DNA of 6,181 bases from Verrucomicrobiota bacterium (GCA_003218525.1 QHNU01000033.1:1-6181), one strand, 5' to 3'; counted from the first letter of the stretch, positions 1 to 5,681 are shown. Numbers and translations are program-made. The notes: generated by a model from the letters alone, not told the origin.

Positions 1-515
1 CCGTCGATGATGTCTTTGCGATCTACGACGCCGACAATGCAACCGGCCAGATCGTATTCGCCTTGGCGGTAGATGCCGGGCATTTGCGCCGTTTCGCCGC
101 CGATCAGCGCGCATTTAGCAGCCCGGCATGCTCGGGTGAATCCGCGCAATAGCTCGTAAAAGACGCGAGGATGCAGTTTTTCAGCGCCGATGTAATCGAG
201 AAAAAATAACGGACGCGCTCCAAAAACCGCGATGTCGTTGACACAATGATTCACGAGATCGGTCCCGACGGTGTCGTGCCGATTCATGGCAAAAGCGATT
301 TTCAATTTCGTGCCAACACCATCGACGCTTGCCACCAGAACCGGCGCGCGCACACCGCGAAAATTTGGGGCAAACAATCCTCCGAACCCGCCGATCGTGC
401 CAAGCACCTGCGGACCGTGCGTGGTGCAAACGAGCTGGTGAATGCCGCGCTTGAGTTGGTTCCCCAAATCAACATCCACACCGGCCTGAGCGTAGGCTTT
501 TTGTTTCCTTGTCAT
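1..515 (-). CDS. purM: Phosphoribosylformylglycinamidine cyclo-ligase (AIR synthetase), N-terminal half, truncated by window edge
   Basis: PurM closes the imidazole ring of FGAM with ATP to give AIR, the fifth step of de novo purine synthesis, in the cytoplasm. Translating down from the ATG at 515-513 gives 171 complete codons with no stop before the edge, about half of the usual ~345 residues. Family motifs are clear: GVDVDLGN (12-19), GTIGGFGGLF (39-48), SVDGVGTKLKIA (63-74), the GTDLVNHCVNDI segment (84-95), GARPLFFLDYIG (99-110) and LIGGETAQMPG (137-147). The start fits the family, in which a short tail precedes AGVD. No Shine-Dalgarno is visible; the bases upstream belong to a repeat copy that includes the start codon. 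It is the last of three pur genes in the same direction. Identification is firm; only the missing C-terminal half is unseen. Confidence 0.96.
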   Translation of the reverse strand, partial: MTRKQKAYAQAGVDVDLGNQLKRGIHQLVCTTHGPQVLGTIGGFGGLFAPNFRGVRAPVLVASVDGVGTKLKIAFAMNRHDTVGTDLVNHCVNDIAVFGARPLFFLDYIGAEKLHPRVFYELLRGFTRACRAAKCALIGGETAQMPGIYRQGEYDLAGCIVGVVDRKDIID

Positions 516-547
516 GCGCTTGGTAGGCCGGTTCACCGAACCGCCCG
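508..547 (+). repeat. Truncated half copy of the GGTAGGGGCG palindromic repeat, overlapping the purM start
   Basis: This segment aligns with 776-815 at about 37 of 41 columns, including the non-palindromic lead CTTGTCATGCG, GGTAGG and the hairpin CGGTTC-ACC-GAACCG (529-543). Only the left half of the full element is present. The minus-strand purM initiator ATG (515-513) lies inside the shared lead, so purM begins within repeat-related sequence. Confidence 0.75.
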
Positions 548-562
548 CCACGTTTCGGGTTT

Positions 563-595
563 TCTTGTCATGTCGAGCGAAGCCGAGACATCTCT
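563..595 (+). repeat. 33-base dispersed repeat, TCTTGTCATGTCGAGC type, copy 1
   Basis: The 33 bases beginning TCTTGTCATGTCGAGC and ending CCGAGACATCTCT recur in inverted orientation at 2491-2523 with a single difference (32 of 33 identical). The copies lie on opposite sides of purF, both in intergenic DNA. The sequence resembles a TGTCATxxxGAGCgAAG dispersed repeat that I recall from Verrucomicrobiota-like genomes; its function is unknown. Confidence 0.8.
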
Positions 596-692
596 GATTT
601 TTTCCAACAAATAGCGAGAGATTGACTCATTCGCTTCCCGCTCATTCGGCCGACGGCCTGCCCGTCTATGTCGCGGCTTCCCGAGCCGCTCC

Positions 693-718
693 ATTCCTCG
701 ACGTTGCTCTGAATGACA
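693..718 (-). repeat. Diverged relative of the TGTCAT...GAGC dispersed repeat
   Basis: Read on the minus strand this starts TGTCATTCAGAGCAACGTCG and ends AGGAAT. It shares the TGTCAT lead, the GAGC block and a CGAG block with the 563-595 repeat, and resembles a widespread TGTCATTCTGAGCGAAG repeat of environmental genomes that I recall. Identity to the 33-base copies is only partial, so grouping them as one family is tentative. Confidence 0.45.
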
Positions 719-788
719 GAAGGAACTTCCGGTCCGTGCCTGGCCCGGACGAACTGTTGGATGCTACGCTTTACTCTTGTCATGCGTT

Positions 789-858
789 GGTAGGGGCGGT
801 TCACTGAACCGCCCGCGGGCGAGTCCGAGCCGGACGGGCGGGGTCAATCGCCCCTACC
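789..858 (+). repeat. Palindromic element A (10-base terminal inverted repeats), abutting the purF stop
   Basis: Perfect 10-base terminal inverted repeats, GGTAGGGGCG (789-798) and CGCCCCTACC (849-858), enclose a 21-base palindrome (794-814, GGGCGGTTCA-C-TGAACCGCCC) and a GC-rich centre. The element ends one base from the purF TGA stop (862-860). It is an inverted relative of 2604-2658. Similarity continues into both flanks: CTTGTCATGCGTT on the left is shared with 508-521, and 859-896, which encodes the PurF C-terminus, matches 2603-2566 at 26 of 38 positions without gaps. Confidence 0.88.
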
Positions 859-859
859 A

Positions 860-2356
860 TCACTTTAGTTCCGCGAAAAGCTTTGGCTGTTCTTCTGCTT
901 CGGCCAGCGCCCGTGCCCGTTGCTCGCGTTTCTCCATGATGAATTTGTCGAGCGCGGGATCGACCGGCAGTGGGTAGTTTCCGGTGAAGCAGGCCAGACA
1001 AAAAGAGTTGGCTGGCTGGCCGGTAGCCTTCACCATGCCTTCCACATCGAGATAACCAAGACTGTCGACGCCGAGGTACTCGCAGATTTCGTCCATCGGC
1101 ATCTGATTCGCGATCAATTTTTCCGGATCAGGAAAATCGATGCCGTAATGGCAGGCGAACCGGTGCGGAGGACAGCTCACGCGCATGTGCACTTCTTGGG
1201 CGCCGGCCTCGCGCAAATTGACCACCCGCGCGCGCGCAGTTGTTCCGCGAACAATTGAGTCGTCCACGACCACGACGCGCTTTCCGGCGACAGCTTCGCG
1301 AATCAAATTCAACTTCACCCGCACGTCGAAATCGCGAATCAATTGACTCGGCTGTAAGAACGTGCGGCCAATGTAATGGTTTCGCACAAAGGCGTGCTCG
1401 TAAGGAATGTTCAGTTCCTGGGCAAACCCGAGTGCGGCGTAGTTTCCTGAGTCGGGTACCGGCACGACAATGTCTGCATCGACCGGATAACGCCGGGCCA
1501 GCTCACGTCCCATTTCGGTGCGAACCTTCGCAACATTCACACCGCCGATAATCGAATCCGGTCGGGCAAAGTAAACATACTCGAACATGCAGAAAGCGCG
1601 CTGTTCATCGCGGAATGGCCATTCCGAGCGCAACCCGTGTTCATCAATGATCAAGACTTCGCCGGGCTCGACCTCGCGCACAAATTCCGCATGAATCAGA
1701 TCGAGTGCGCAAGTTTCGCTCGCCAGAATGTGAGCCCCGTCCAATTTGCCGAGTGCGAGCGGGCGGAACCCAAACGGATCCCGCACACCGATGATCTCGC
1801 GCTCGCTCATGATCACGAGCGAGAAAGCGCCTTCGAGGCGACGCAGCACGCCGAGCGCGCTTCCGCCGTTCTTGAGCGGTTGCGCGAGCAGATGCGGAAT
1901 CAGCTCGCTATCTGCTGTCGTTTGAAAAATGGAGCCGTTGCGTTCCAGCTCGTCGCGAAGCACACCGGCATTGATCAGGTTTCCATTGTGGCAGACAGCG
2001 ATCTGACCTCGGTGGCAATCGACCACAAATGGTTGCGCGTTTTTCAACGTGCTCGATCCCGTGGTCGAGTAGCGCGTGTGCCCGACAGCGCGGGTGCCTT
2101 TCAATCGTTCCAGTTCTTGCTGCCCGAATACCTGCGACACGAGCCCCATATCGCGATGCAATTGAAAGTCGCTACCCGGCCCGTTGCTGGTGACAATTCC
2201 AGCGCTTTCCTGGCCACGATGCTGCAACGCGAACAGGCCGTAGTAGGTCAGGACCGCGGCATTCGGGTGACCGAATACACCGAAAATCCCGCATTCGTGC
2301 TGCGGCAAGGTATCCCGATCGGACAACTCCTCGTGCGCGGAAGTCTCAGGGGGCAT
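860..2356 (-). CDS. purF: Amidophosphoribosyltransferase (glutamine PRPP amidotransferase), Fe-S type
   Basis: PurF makes 5-phosphoribosylamine from PRPP and glutamine, the committed step of purine synthesis, in the cytoplasm. The 498 residues are close to the family norm. An N-terminal nucleophile glutaminase domain follows a 21-residue propeptide: catalytic Cys22 in HECGIFGVFG, then LQHRGQESAGI (44-54), GHTRYSTTG (92-100), CHNGN (122-126) and TADSE (147-151). The C-terminal phosphoribosyltransferase domain carries YVYFARPDS (260-268) and the PRPP loop VVVVDDSIVRGTT (361-373). Cys256, Cys402, Cys453 and Cys456 match the four 4Fe-4S ligands of the Bacillus-type enzyme, with identical 146- and 3-residue spacings for the first and last pairs. 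By analogy the propeptide is removed and the cluster makes the enzyme oxygen-sensitive. The ATG at 2356 has no clear Shine-Dalgarno, but no other in-frame ATG precedes Cys22. The stop abuts a palindromic repeat, and the last codons resemble DNA in the purL-purF gap. Confidence 0.98.
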   Translation of the reverse strand: MPPETSAHEELSDRDTLPQHECGIFGVFGHPNAAVLTYYGLFALQHRGQESAGIVTSNGPGSDFQLHRDMGLVSQVFGQQELERLKGTRAVGHTRYSTTGSSTLKNAQPFVVDCHRGQIAVCHNGNLINAGVLRDELERNGSIFQTTADSELIPHLLAQPLKNGGSALGVLRRLEGAFSLVIMSEREIIGVRDPFGFRPLALGKLDGAHILASETCALDLIHAEFVREVEPGEVLIIDEHGLRSEWPFRDEQRAFCMFEYVYFARPDSIIGGVNVAKVRTEMGRELARRYPVDADIVVPVPDSGNYAALGFAQELNIPYEHAFVRNHYIGRTFLQPSQLIRDFDVRVKLNLIREAVAGKRVVVVDDSIVRGTTARARVVNLREAGAQEVHMRVSCPPHRFACHYGIDFPDPEKLIANQMPMDEICEYLGVDSLGYLDVEGMVKATGQPANSFCLACFTGNYPLPVDPALDKFIMEKREQRARALAEAEEQPKLFAELK

Positions 2357-2383
2357 GGCAAGAGAACATCGTCGACTTTGGGA

Positions 2384-2407
2384 TTGTATTCAATGTTTGC
2401 AATACAA
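2384..2407 (-). promoter_or_regulatory. Possible purF leader operator or hairpin
   Basis: A perfect 7-base inverted repeat TTGTATT/AATACAA (2384-2390 and 2401-2407, 10-base spacer) lies 27 bases before the purF start. A second pair GATTGT/ACAATC (2382-2387 and 2411-2416) overlaps it. A TTGTCA -35-like hexamer reads on the minus strand at 2414-2409, but the -10 candidates at 17-18 bases are poor. It could be an operator, an attenuator stem or chance. Confidence 0.25.
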
Positions 2408-2490
2408 CTGACAATCGCGTCATTCGAAGCGAAAAAACGCCGATCGAGCGGACCAAGGAATCTTTAATTTACCTCGACTGTAGAAAATCA

Positions 2491-2523
2491 AGAGATGTCT
2501 CGGCTTTGCTCGACATGACAAGA
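2491..2523 (-). repeat. 33-base dispersed repeat, TCTTGTCATGTCGAGC type, copy 2
   Basis: Read on the minus strand this matches 563-595 at 32 of 33 positions; the only change is A for G in the GAGCGAAG block. It lies in the purL-purF gap, in inverted orientation to the first copy. Confidence 0.8.
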
Positions 2524-2603
2524 AAGCCAAAAATGTGAGGCGAATGAGTGAGCGGCGGCTACCAAAGATGAAGAGCGAAGACTTTCCGCGGAGTTGACAT
2601 GAA

Positions 2604-2658
2604 GGTAGGGGCGATTGACCCCAATCGCCCTCGGGCGGTTCAGTGAACCGCCCCTACC
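2604..2658 (-). repeat. Palindromic element B (TIR plus two hairpins)
   Basis: The 55-base element has perfect 10-base terminal inverted repeats (GGTAGGGGCG 2604-2613, CGCCCCTACC 2649-2658). Inside are two hairpins: GGGCGATTG-ACCC-CAATCGCCC (2609-2630) and a 21-base palindrome GGGCGGTTCA-G-TGAACCGCCC (2633-2653). It is the inverted counterpart of element A at 789-858, with a shorter centre. Flanks on both sides also resemble those of A: 2659-2676 matches 788-771 at about 12 of 18, and 2566-2603 matches 896-859 at 26 of 38. Confidence 0.9.
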
Positions 2659-2699
2659 AACGCCTAACAAAACGAGAGACGTTTGCGTCATCCGATTCG

Positions 2700-5060
2700 T
2701 CACAAACTCGGCAACGGTTCGGAATCACTCTCGACGGCGCGGCGGATGGAATTGAACCAAAGATCGTGCAACTCGGCGATCGGCCAGATCAGAGCGTCAT
2801 CGTTAACGGCAATATTGAGATTCTCCGCGCTGACCGATCCGATATGCGTATGCGGCACGGCTTTCGCCGATAATTCCGACAACACTTTCTCCAGATCGCC
2901 TTCTGCGACGGAAATAATGATTCGGGATTGAGCTTCGTTATAAAGAATATCGACTGTAGCCGCGTCTCTGTGAGACGCGTCATCCGCACGGCTGACAGAG
3001 CCGTGGCTACACAGATTGACCTGCGCTCCGAGCAAGCCGTCGGGATTGAAACAGCATTCCGCCAGCGCAACAGCCAGTCCGCCTTCGGAACAATCGTGTG
3101 CATTTTTGACAAAGCCTGCGCGAATGAGATCACGGGTCGCATTTTGCACGGCAATCTCGCGCTCGAGATCGACTTTGGGAACCGGTCCCATCTTGCGACC
3201 GTGATGGACCCTCACAAATCGAGACGCGCCCAAACCACAACCGATCTCACCCACAAGAATAATCGCGTCTCCGGCATTCTTGAACCATTGCGTTGTAATG
3301 TGCCGCTCGTGCTCGATCAACCCCACCATCGCAATGGTCGGAGTGGGATCGACCACGCCAGCGGGACTTTCATTATATAAAGAGACATTGCCGCCCGTGA
3401 CCGGAGTGCCGAAGGCACCGCATGCTTCCGCCACCCCTTCAACCGCCTCGCGCAACTGCCAGAAATTTTCCGGCTTGTAGGGATTACCGAAGTTCAGATT
3501 GTCCGTGATCGCGAGAGGTCGCGCACCGGCGCACGTGAGATTGCGCGCCGCTTCGGCGACGGCGATGCGCCCGCCTTCACGCGGATCAAGAGCGCAGTAG
3601 AGCGAGTTGCAATCGGTGGTTGCAGCCAAAATTTTATTTGCTTCCCGCAGATAAAAGACGGCCGCGTCCGATCCGGGCTTTACCACGGTGCCAGTGCGAA
3701 CGGTGTGGTCATATTGTCGATAGACCCAGTTCTTTGAGGCGATCGTCGGATCGGAGAGCAGTTGTCGCAGCGATTCGCGATTATCGATCTTCGTGATGTC
3801 GTGGAAAGGACGGTCCGAGACGGTCATTGCAGTTGGCGGTCTCGCTTCCCGCGAATAAAGGGGTGCTTCTTCGGCCAGAGGTTTTGCCGGAATTTCAGCC
3901 AATGTCGTCCCGTTGTTGCGCACGCGCATCATGCCATCCGCGGTCACTTGCCCGATCTGAGCGCATGGCACGTCCCACTTCGCGAAAACCTCGCGCACTT
4001 CGGCTTCGCGACCGCGTTTGGCGATGATGAGCATTCGCTCCTGTGATTCGCTGAGCAGAATTTCATATGGCGTCATCCCAGGCTCACGTTTGGGAACTTT
4101 CGCGAGATCAATCTCCACGCCACTGTCGCCACGGCTGGCTGTTTCACAGGTCGAGCAAGTCAGACCCGCTGCTCCCATGTCCTGTATTCCCGCGACGGCG
4201 TCGCTGGCCAGCAACTCCAGGCATGCCTCGAGCAACAATTTCTCCTTAAAAGGGTCGCCGACTTGCACGGCCGGTCTGTCCTCGCCCGATTCCTCCGTCA
4301 ATTCGCGGGAGGCGAATGCGGCGCCAGCGAGCCCATCGCGACCGGTTTCGGCCCCGACATAAAAAACCGGGTTGCCCACGCCCCGCGCCGCTCCGCGAGC
4401 AAGTTGGTCGTGCCGAAGCGCGCCCAAGCAAAAGACATTGACGAGCGGATTTCCTTCAAAACTTTCGTCGAAATAGATTTCGCCGCCGATGGTCGGGACG
4501 CCAATGCAGTTGCCGTAATGGGCAATTCCCGAAACAACGCCGGTGAAAAGTCGGCGATTCTTTGCAATCTGCTCTTCGGTGGTGGCAGACGTGTCGCCCG
4601 CGGGGGGGCCGACACGACCGCCGCTAGAGGCGACGATGGGGCCGAACCGAAGGGAATTGAGACAAAACTCCGGCCGCGCCCCCATCGTAAAAATGTCACG
4701 AATGATTCCGCCCACGCCCGTCGCTGCGCCCTGGAATGGTTCGATCGCACTGGGATGATTGTGCGATTCGATCTTGAAAGCGATTGCCCAGCCGTCGCCG
4801 ATATCCACCACGCCAGCATTCTCTTCACCGGCTTTAACGAGGATATTAGAACCGGTAGTCGGGAATTTTCGCAGTTCTTTGCGCGAGTTTTTGTAGGAGC
4901 AATGCTCGCTCCACATGACGGAGAAAATCCCGAGCTCAGTGAAGTTCGGCTCCCGCCCAAGAATCCGCTTAATTCGCTCGAATTCCTCGGGCGTCAGACC
5001 GTGCTCCGCCACGATTCCCGGAGTTACTTTTGGTTCGGCATCGACGGCGGGCATCGGCAC
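2700..5060 (-). CDS. purL: Phosphoribosylformylglycinamidine synthase subunit PurL (small, glutaminase-free form)
   Basis: PurL converts FGAR to FGAM with ATP, using ammonia delivered by the separate glutaminase PurQ with PurS as bridge; it is cytoplasmic. The 786 residues match the small PurL class (Bacillus about 742), not the ~1300-residue fused form, so no glutaminase domain is present. Seen: GIFSVMWSEHCSYKNS (44-59) with active-site His53, KIESHNHPSA (96-105), GAATGVGGIIRD (111-122), YGNCIGVPTIGGE (182-194), GIQDMGAAGL (291-300), TTDCN (481-485), ITDNLNFGNP (518-527), VTGGNVSLYNES (554-565), AHDCSEGGLAVALAE (654-668) and YNEAQSRIIIS. The first codon used is GTG at 5060; the ATG at 5054 is equally possible. 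Two segments are longer than in the Bacillus protein as I recall it: about 23 residues after NSLRFG (143-168), and residues 684-702, encoded exactly by a palindromic element. First of three pur genes; neither purQ nor purS lies immediately upstream. Confidence 0.97.
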   Translation of the reverse strand: MPMPAVDAEPKVTPGIVAEHGLTPEEFERIKRILGREPNFTELGIFSVMWSEHCSYKNSRKELRKFPTTGSNILVKAGEENAGVVDIGDGWAIAFKIESHNHPSAIEPFQGAATGVGGIIRDIFTMGARPEFCLNSLRFGPIVASSGGRVGPPAGDTSATTEEQIAKNRRLFTGVVSGIAHYGNCIGVPTIGGEIYFDESFEGNPLVNVFCLGALRHDQLARGAARGVGNPVFYVGAETGRDGLAGAAFASRELTEESGEDRPAVQVGDPFKEKLLLEACLELLASDAVAGIQDMGAAGLTCSTCETASRGDSGVEIDLAKVPKREPGMTPYEILLSESQERMLIIAKRGREAEVREVFAKWDVPCAQIGQVTADGMMRVRNNGTTLAEIPAKPLAEEAPLYSREARPPTAMTVSDRPFHDITKIDNRESLRQLLSDPTIASKNWVYRQYDHTVRTGTVVKPGSDAAVFYLREANKILAATTDCNSLYCALDPREGGRIAVAEAARNLTCAGARPLAITDNLNFGNPYKPENFWQLREAVEGVAEACGAFGTPVTGGNVSLYNESPAGVVDPTPTIAMVGLIEHERHITTQWFKNAGDAIILVGEIGCGLGASRFVRVHHGRKMGPVPKVDLEREIAVQNATRDLIRAGFVKNAHDCSEGGLAVALAECCFNPDGLLGAQVNLCSHGSVSRADDASHRDAATVDILYNEAQSRIIISVAEGDLEKVLSELSAKAVPHTHIGSVSAENLNIAVNDDALIWPIAELHDLWFNSIRRAVESDSEPLPSL
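2955..3011 (-). repeat. 57-base palindromic element inside the purL reading frame
   Basis: The ends TGTAGCCGCG (2955-2964) and CGTGGCTACA (3002-3011) are inverted repeats at 9 of 10 positions. Within are a perfect hairpin CGCGTCTC-TGT-GAGACGCG (2961-2979) and a second CACGGCT-GACAG-AGCCGTG (2987-3005). The length is 19 codons and the element begins exactly on a purL codon boundary, giving PurL residues 684-702 (CSHGSVSRADDASHRDAAT). Conserved PurL sequence continues on both sides (GAQVNL before, then VDILYNEAQSR). Only one copy is in the window; I recall similar GTAGCC...GGCTACA repeats in Verrucomicrobiota intergenic DNA. Confidence 0.88.
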
Positions 5061-5116
5061 CCGGCAGCTTAATGGATCTGCATCTCGGGCTCAATCGCAG
5101 GAAAAGCGATTTAGGT

Positions 5117-5144
5117 TGAATACAAAGGCACTAAAAACAGTCAA
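5117..5144 (-). promoter_or_regulatory. Candidate sigma-70-like promoter for purL
   Basis: On the minus strand TTGACT (5144-5139) is followed after 16 bases by TATTCA (5122-5117), 57 bases before the purL start. The -35 box is good (5 of 6); the -10 box is weak (3 of 6). Between it and purL lies a small hairpin, AATCGC/GCGATT (5093-5098 and 5106-5111). The position, in the only divergent gap, supports it more than the match does. Confidence 0.3.
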
Positions 5145-5153
5145 ACAAGGGAA

Positions 5154-5183
5154 AGGGACGGCTGTATCCAGCCGTCGCTCCCT
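5154..5183. repeat. Hairpin repeat in the divergent purL / secreted-protein region
   Basis: A perfect 8-base stem GACGGCTG (5157-5164) and CAGCCGTC (5169-5176) closes a TATC loop. Outer AGGG/CCCT (5154-5157, 5180-5183) could extend it, with GCT bulged, if the inner stem frays by one pair. The look (hairpin, GGCTGTATCCAGCC core) is like other short palindromic repeats in this window, but no second copy is present here. No U-tract follows on either strand, so it is not a normal terminator. Confidence 0.6.
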
Positions 5184-5213
5184 GGTGCAAAGTCAGGGAC
5201 GAAACATAAGAAC

Positions 5214-5220
5214 AAAGGAA
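5214..5220 (+). promoter_or_regulatory. Ribosome binding site fixing the 5227 start
   Basis: AAAGGAA lies six bases before the ATG at 5227. The same frame is open back to about 4915, but that upstream part runs antisense through purL; this site and the signal peptide place the true start at 5227. Confidence 0.75.
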
Positions 5221-5226
5221 GCATAC

Positions 5227-5574
5227 ATGAAAACGAGCATTATTACGCTTGGTTGTGCATTGATTGCGCCGCTAGCGTTTGCGCAGACAAGCACGACTAC
5301 CGAGCAGACGACAAGTACACAACCCGCGACGACGGAAACAACCACAACGTCGACGACTGCATCCGGCACTGTGACCACATATGAGCCGGGCAAGACGATC
5401 GTGGTCAAAAGCGAGGAAGGTCCAGTGAGCTTCGCGCTTGGAACGGCTGCACGCATCGTTAACGGTGCAGGCAAGGTCGTAACGGCCCCGCTGCGGGCCG
5501 GCCAGAAGGTACGCGTGTATTACACCGGCACGGGCGAACGCCGCGTGGTGGAACGCGTTCAAGTGGAAGACTAA
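5227..5574 (+). CDS. Small secreted protein with Thr-rich linker and beta-type C-terminal domain, function unknown
   Basis: The product is 115 residues. Residues 1-19 form a Sec signal peptide (MK, hydrophobic core, LAFA) with likely cleavage after Ala19, before Gln20, so it should be exported. Residues 21-51 are a low-complexity linker with 18 Thr of 31. Residues about 52-115 look like a small beta-rich domain: YEPGKTIVVKSEEGPVSFAL, then GKVVTAPLRAGQKVRVYYTG and ending in a short VVERVQVED strand. There is no Cys after the signal and no visible catalytic motif. Thr-rich linkers followed by such a domain occur in secreted proteins of uncharacterised function; I cannot name the family. The start is supported by AAAGGAA upstream. 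The gene is divergent from purL and ends 20 bases before a strong terminator, so it is probably monocistronic and unrelated to purine synthesis. Confidence 0.9.
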   Translation: MKTSIITLGCALIAPLAFAQTSTTTEQTTSTQPATTETTTTSTTASGTVTTYEPGKTIVVKSEEGPVSFALGTAARIVNGAGKVVTAPLRAGQKVRVYYTGTGERRVVERVQVED

Positions 5575-5594
5575 ACTCACATCGTTTAACTCAC

Positions 5595-5631
5595 AGCCGC
5601 AGGGTTCTCACGAATCCTGCGGCTTTTTTTT
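5595..5631 (+). terminator. Rho-independent terminator after the secreted-protein gene
   Basis: GCCGCAGG (5596-5603) pairs perfectly with CCTGCGGC (5616-5623) around a 12-base loop; A5595 with T5624 and a G-U pair can extend it. Eight T residues (5624-5631) follow directly. It lies 20 bases after the stop at 5574. Confidence 0.93.
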
Positions 5632-5681
5632 GGCACCGATTTCGGCTCGCTGAGCGATATCCGCTTTCGTAAGACAAGGAT

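Larger units (their letters stand above)
516..859. other. purF-purM intergenic region: repeat mosaic, no credible gene
   Basis: These 344 bases between the purF stop and the purM start hold a half palindromic repeat (508-547), a 33-base dispersed repeat (563-595), a hairpin GCGGCT-TCCCG-AGCCGC (673-689), a related dispersed repeat (693-718) and a full palindromic element (789-858). Open frames here (for example minus 568-804) are built from repeat sequence and show no domain or ribosome-binding signal. No convincing promoter or U-tract terminator is seen. The hairpins could still affect mRNA stability or processing of a purL-purF-purM transcript, which is inference. Confidence 0.7.
2357..2699. 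other. purL-purF intergenic region: leader-like DNA plus repeats, no credible gene
   Basis: This 343-base gap has an AT-richer segment next to the purF start (about 2380-2470) with overlapping short inverted repeats, then the second 33-base dispersed repeat (2491-2523). A stretch resembling the purF 3' end follows (2566-2603), then palindromic element B (2604-2658) and 41 bases before the purL stop. Minus frame 2488-2703 is open only through repeat sequence and is not a credible gene. No U-tract terminator follows purL. Confidence 0.65.

Noticed and set aside
568..804. Minus-strand 78-codon open frame starting MNRPYQRM
   Set aside because: It is made of repeat modules (GGTAGG element lead, hairpin, TGTCAT-type repeats), has no ribosome-binding signal or recognisable domain, and resembles other repeat-derived frames here.
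508..858. CRISPR array
   Set aside because: The repeats differ in length and orientation, are palindromic, and lack regular spacers.
2488..2703. Minus-strand 71-codon open frame between purL and purF, similar in part to a plus-strand frame at 777-977
   Set aside because: The similarity (VGRGGSLNRPRA, GVNRPY) comes from translating the same palindromic element and its flank; it reflects DNA repeats, not a protein family.
5116..5125. TTGAATACAA shared with the minus strand at 2393-2384 as a possible pur box
   Set aside because: The two copies have opposite orientation relative to the pur genes and a single 10-base match is weak evidence.
5154..5183. Hairpin as a terminator for purL-direction or incoming transcripts
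   Set aside because: No T-tract follows on either strand; it fits a palindromic repeat better.
4915..5226. Upstream extension of the secreted-protein frame
   Set aside because: It runs antisense through the purL 5' end, and the signal peptide with AAAGGAA upstream places the start at 5227.
5227..5256. Lipoprotein signal (Cys10 in the leader)
   Set aside because: The residues before Cys10 are TLG with too short a leader, while a standard cleavage site follows at Ala19.
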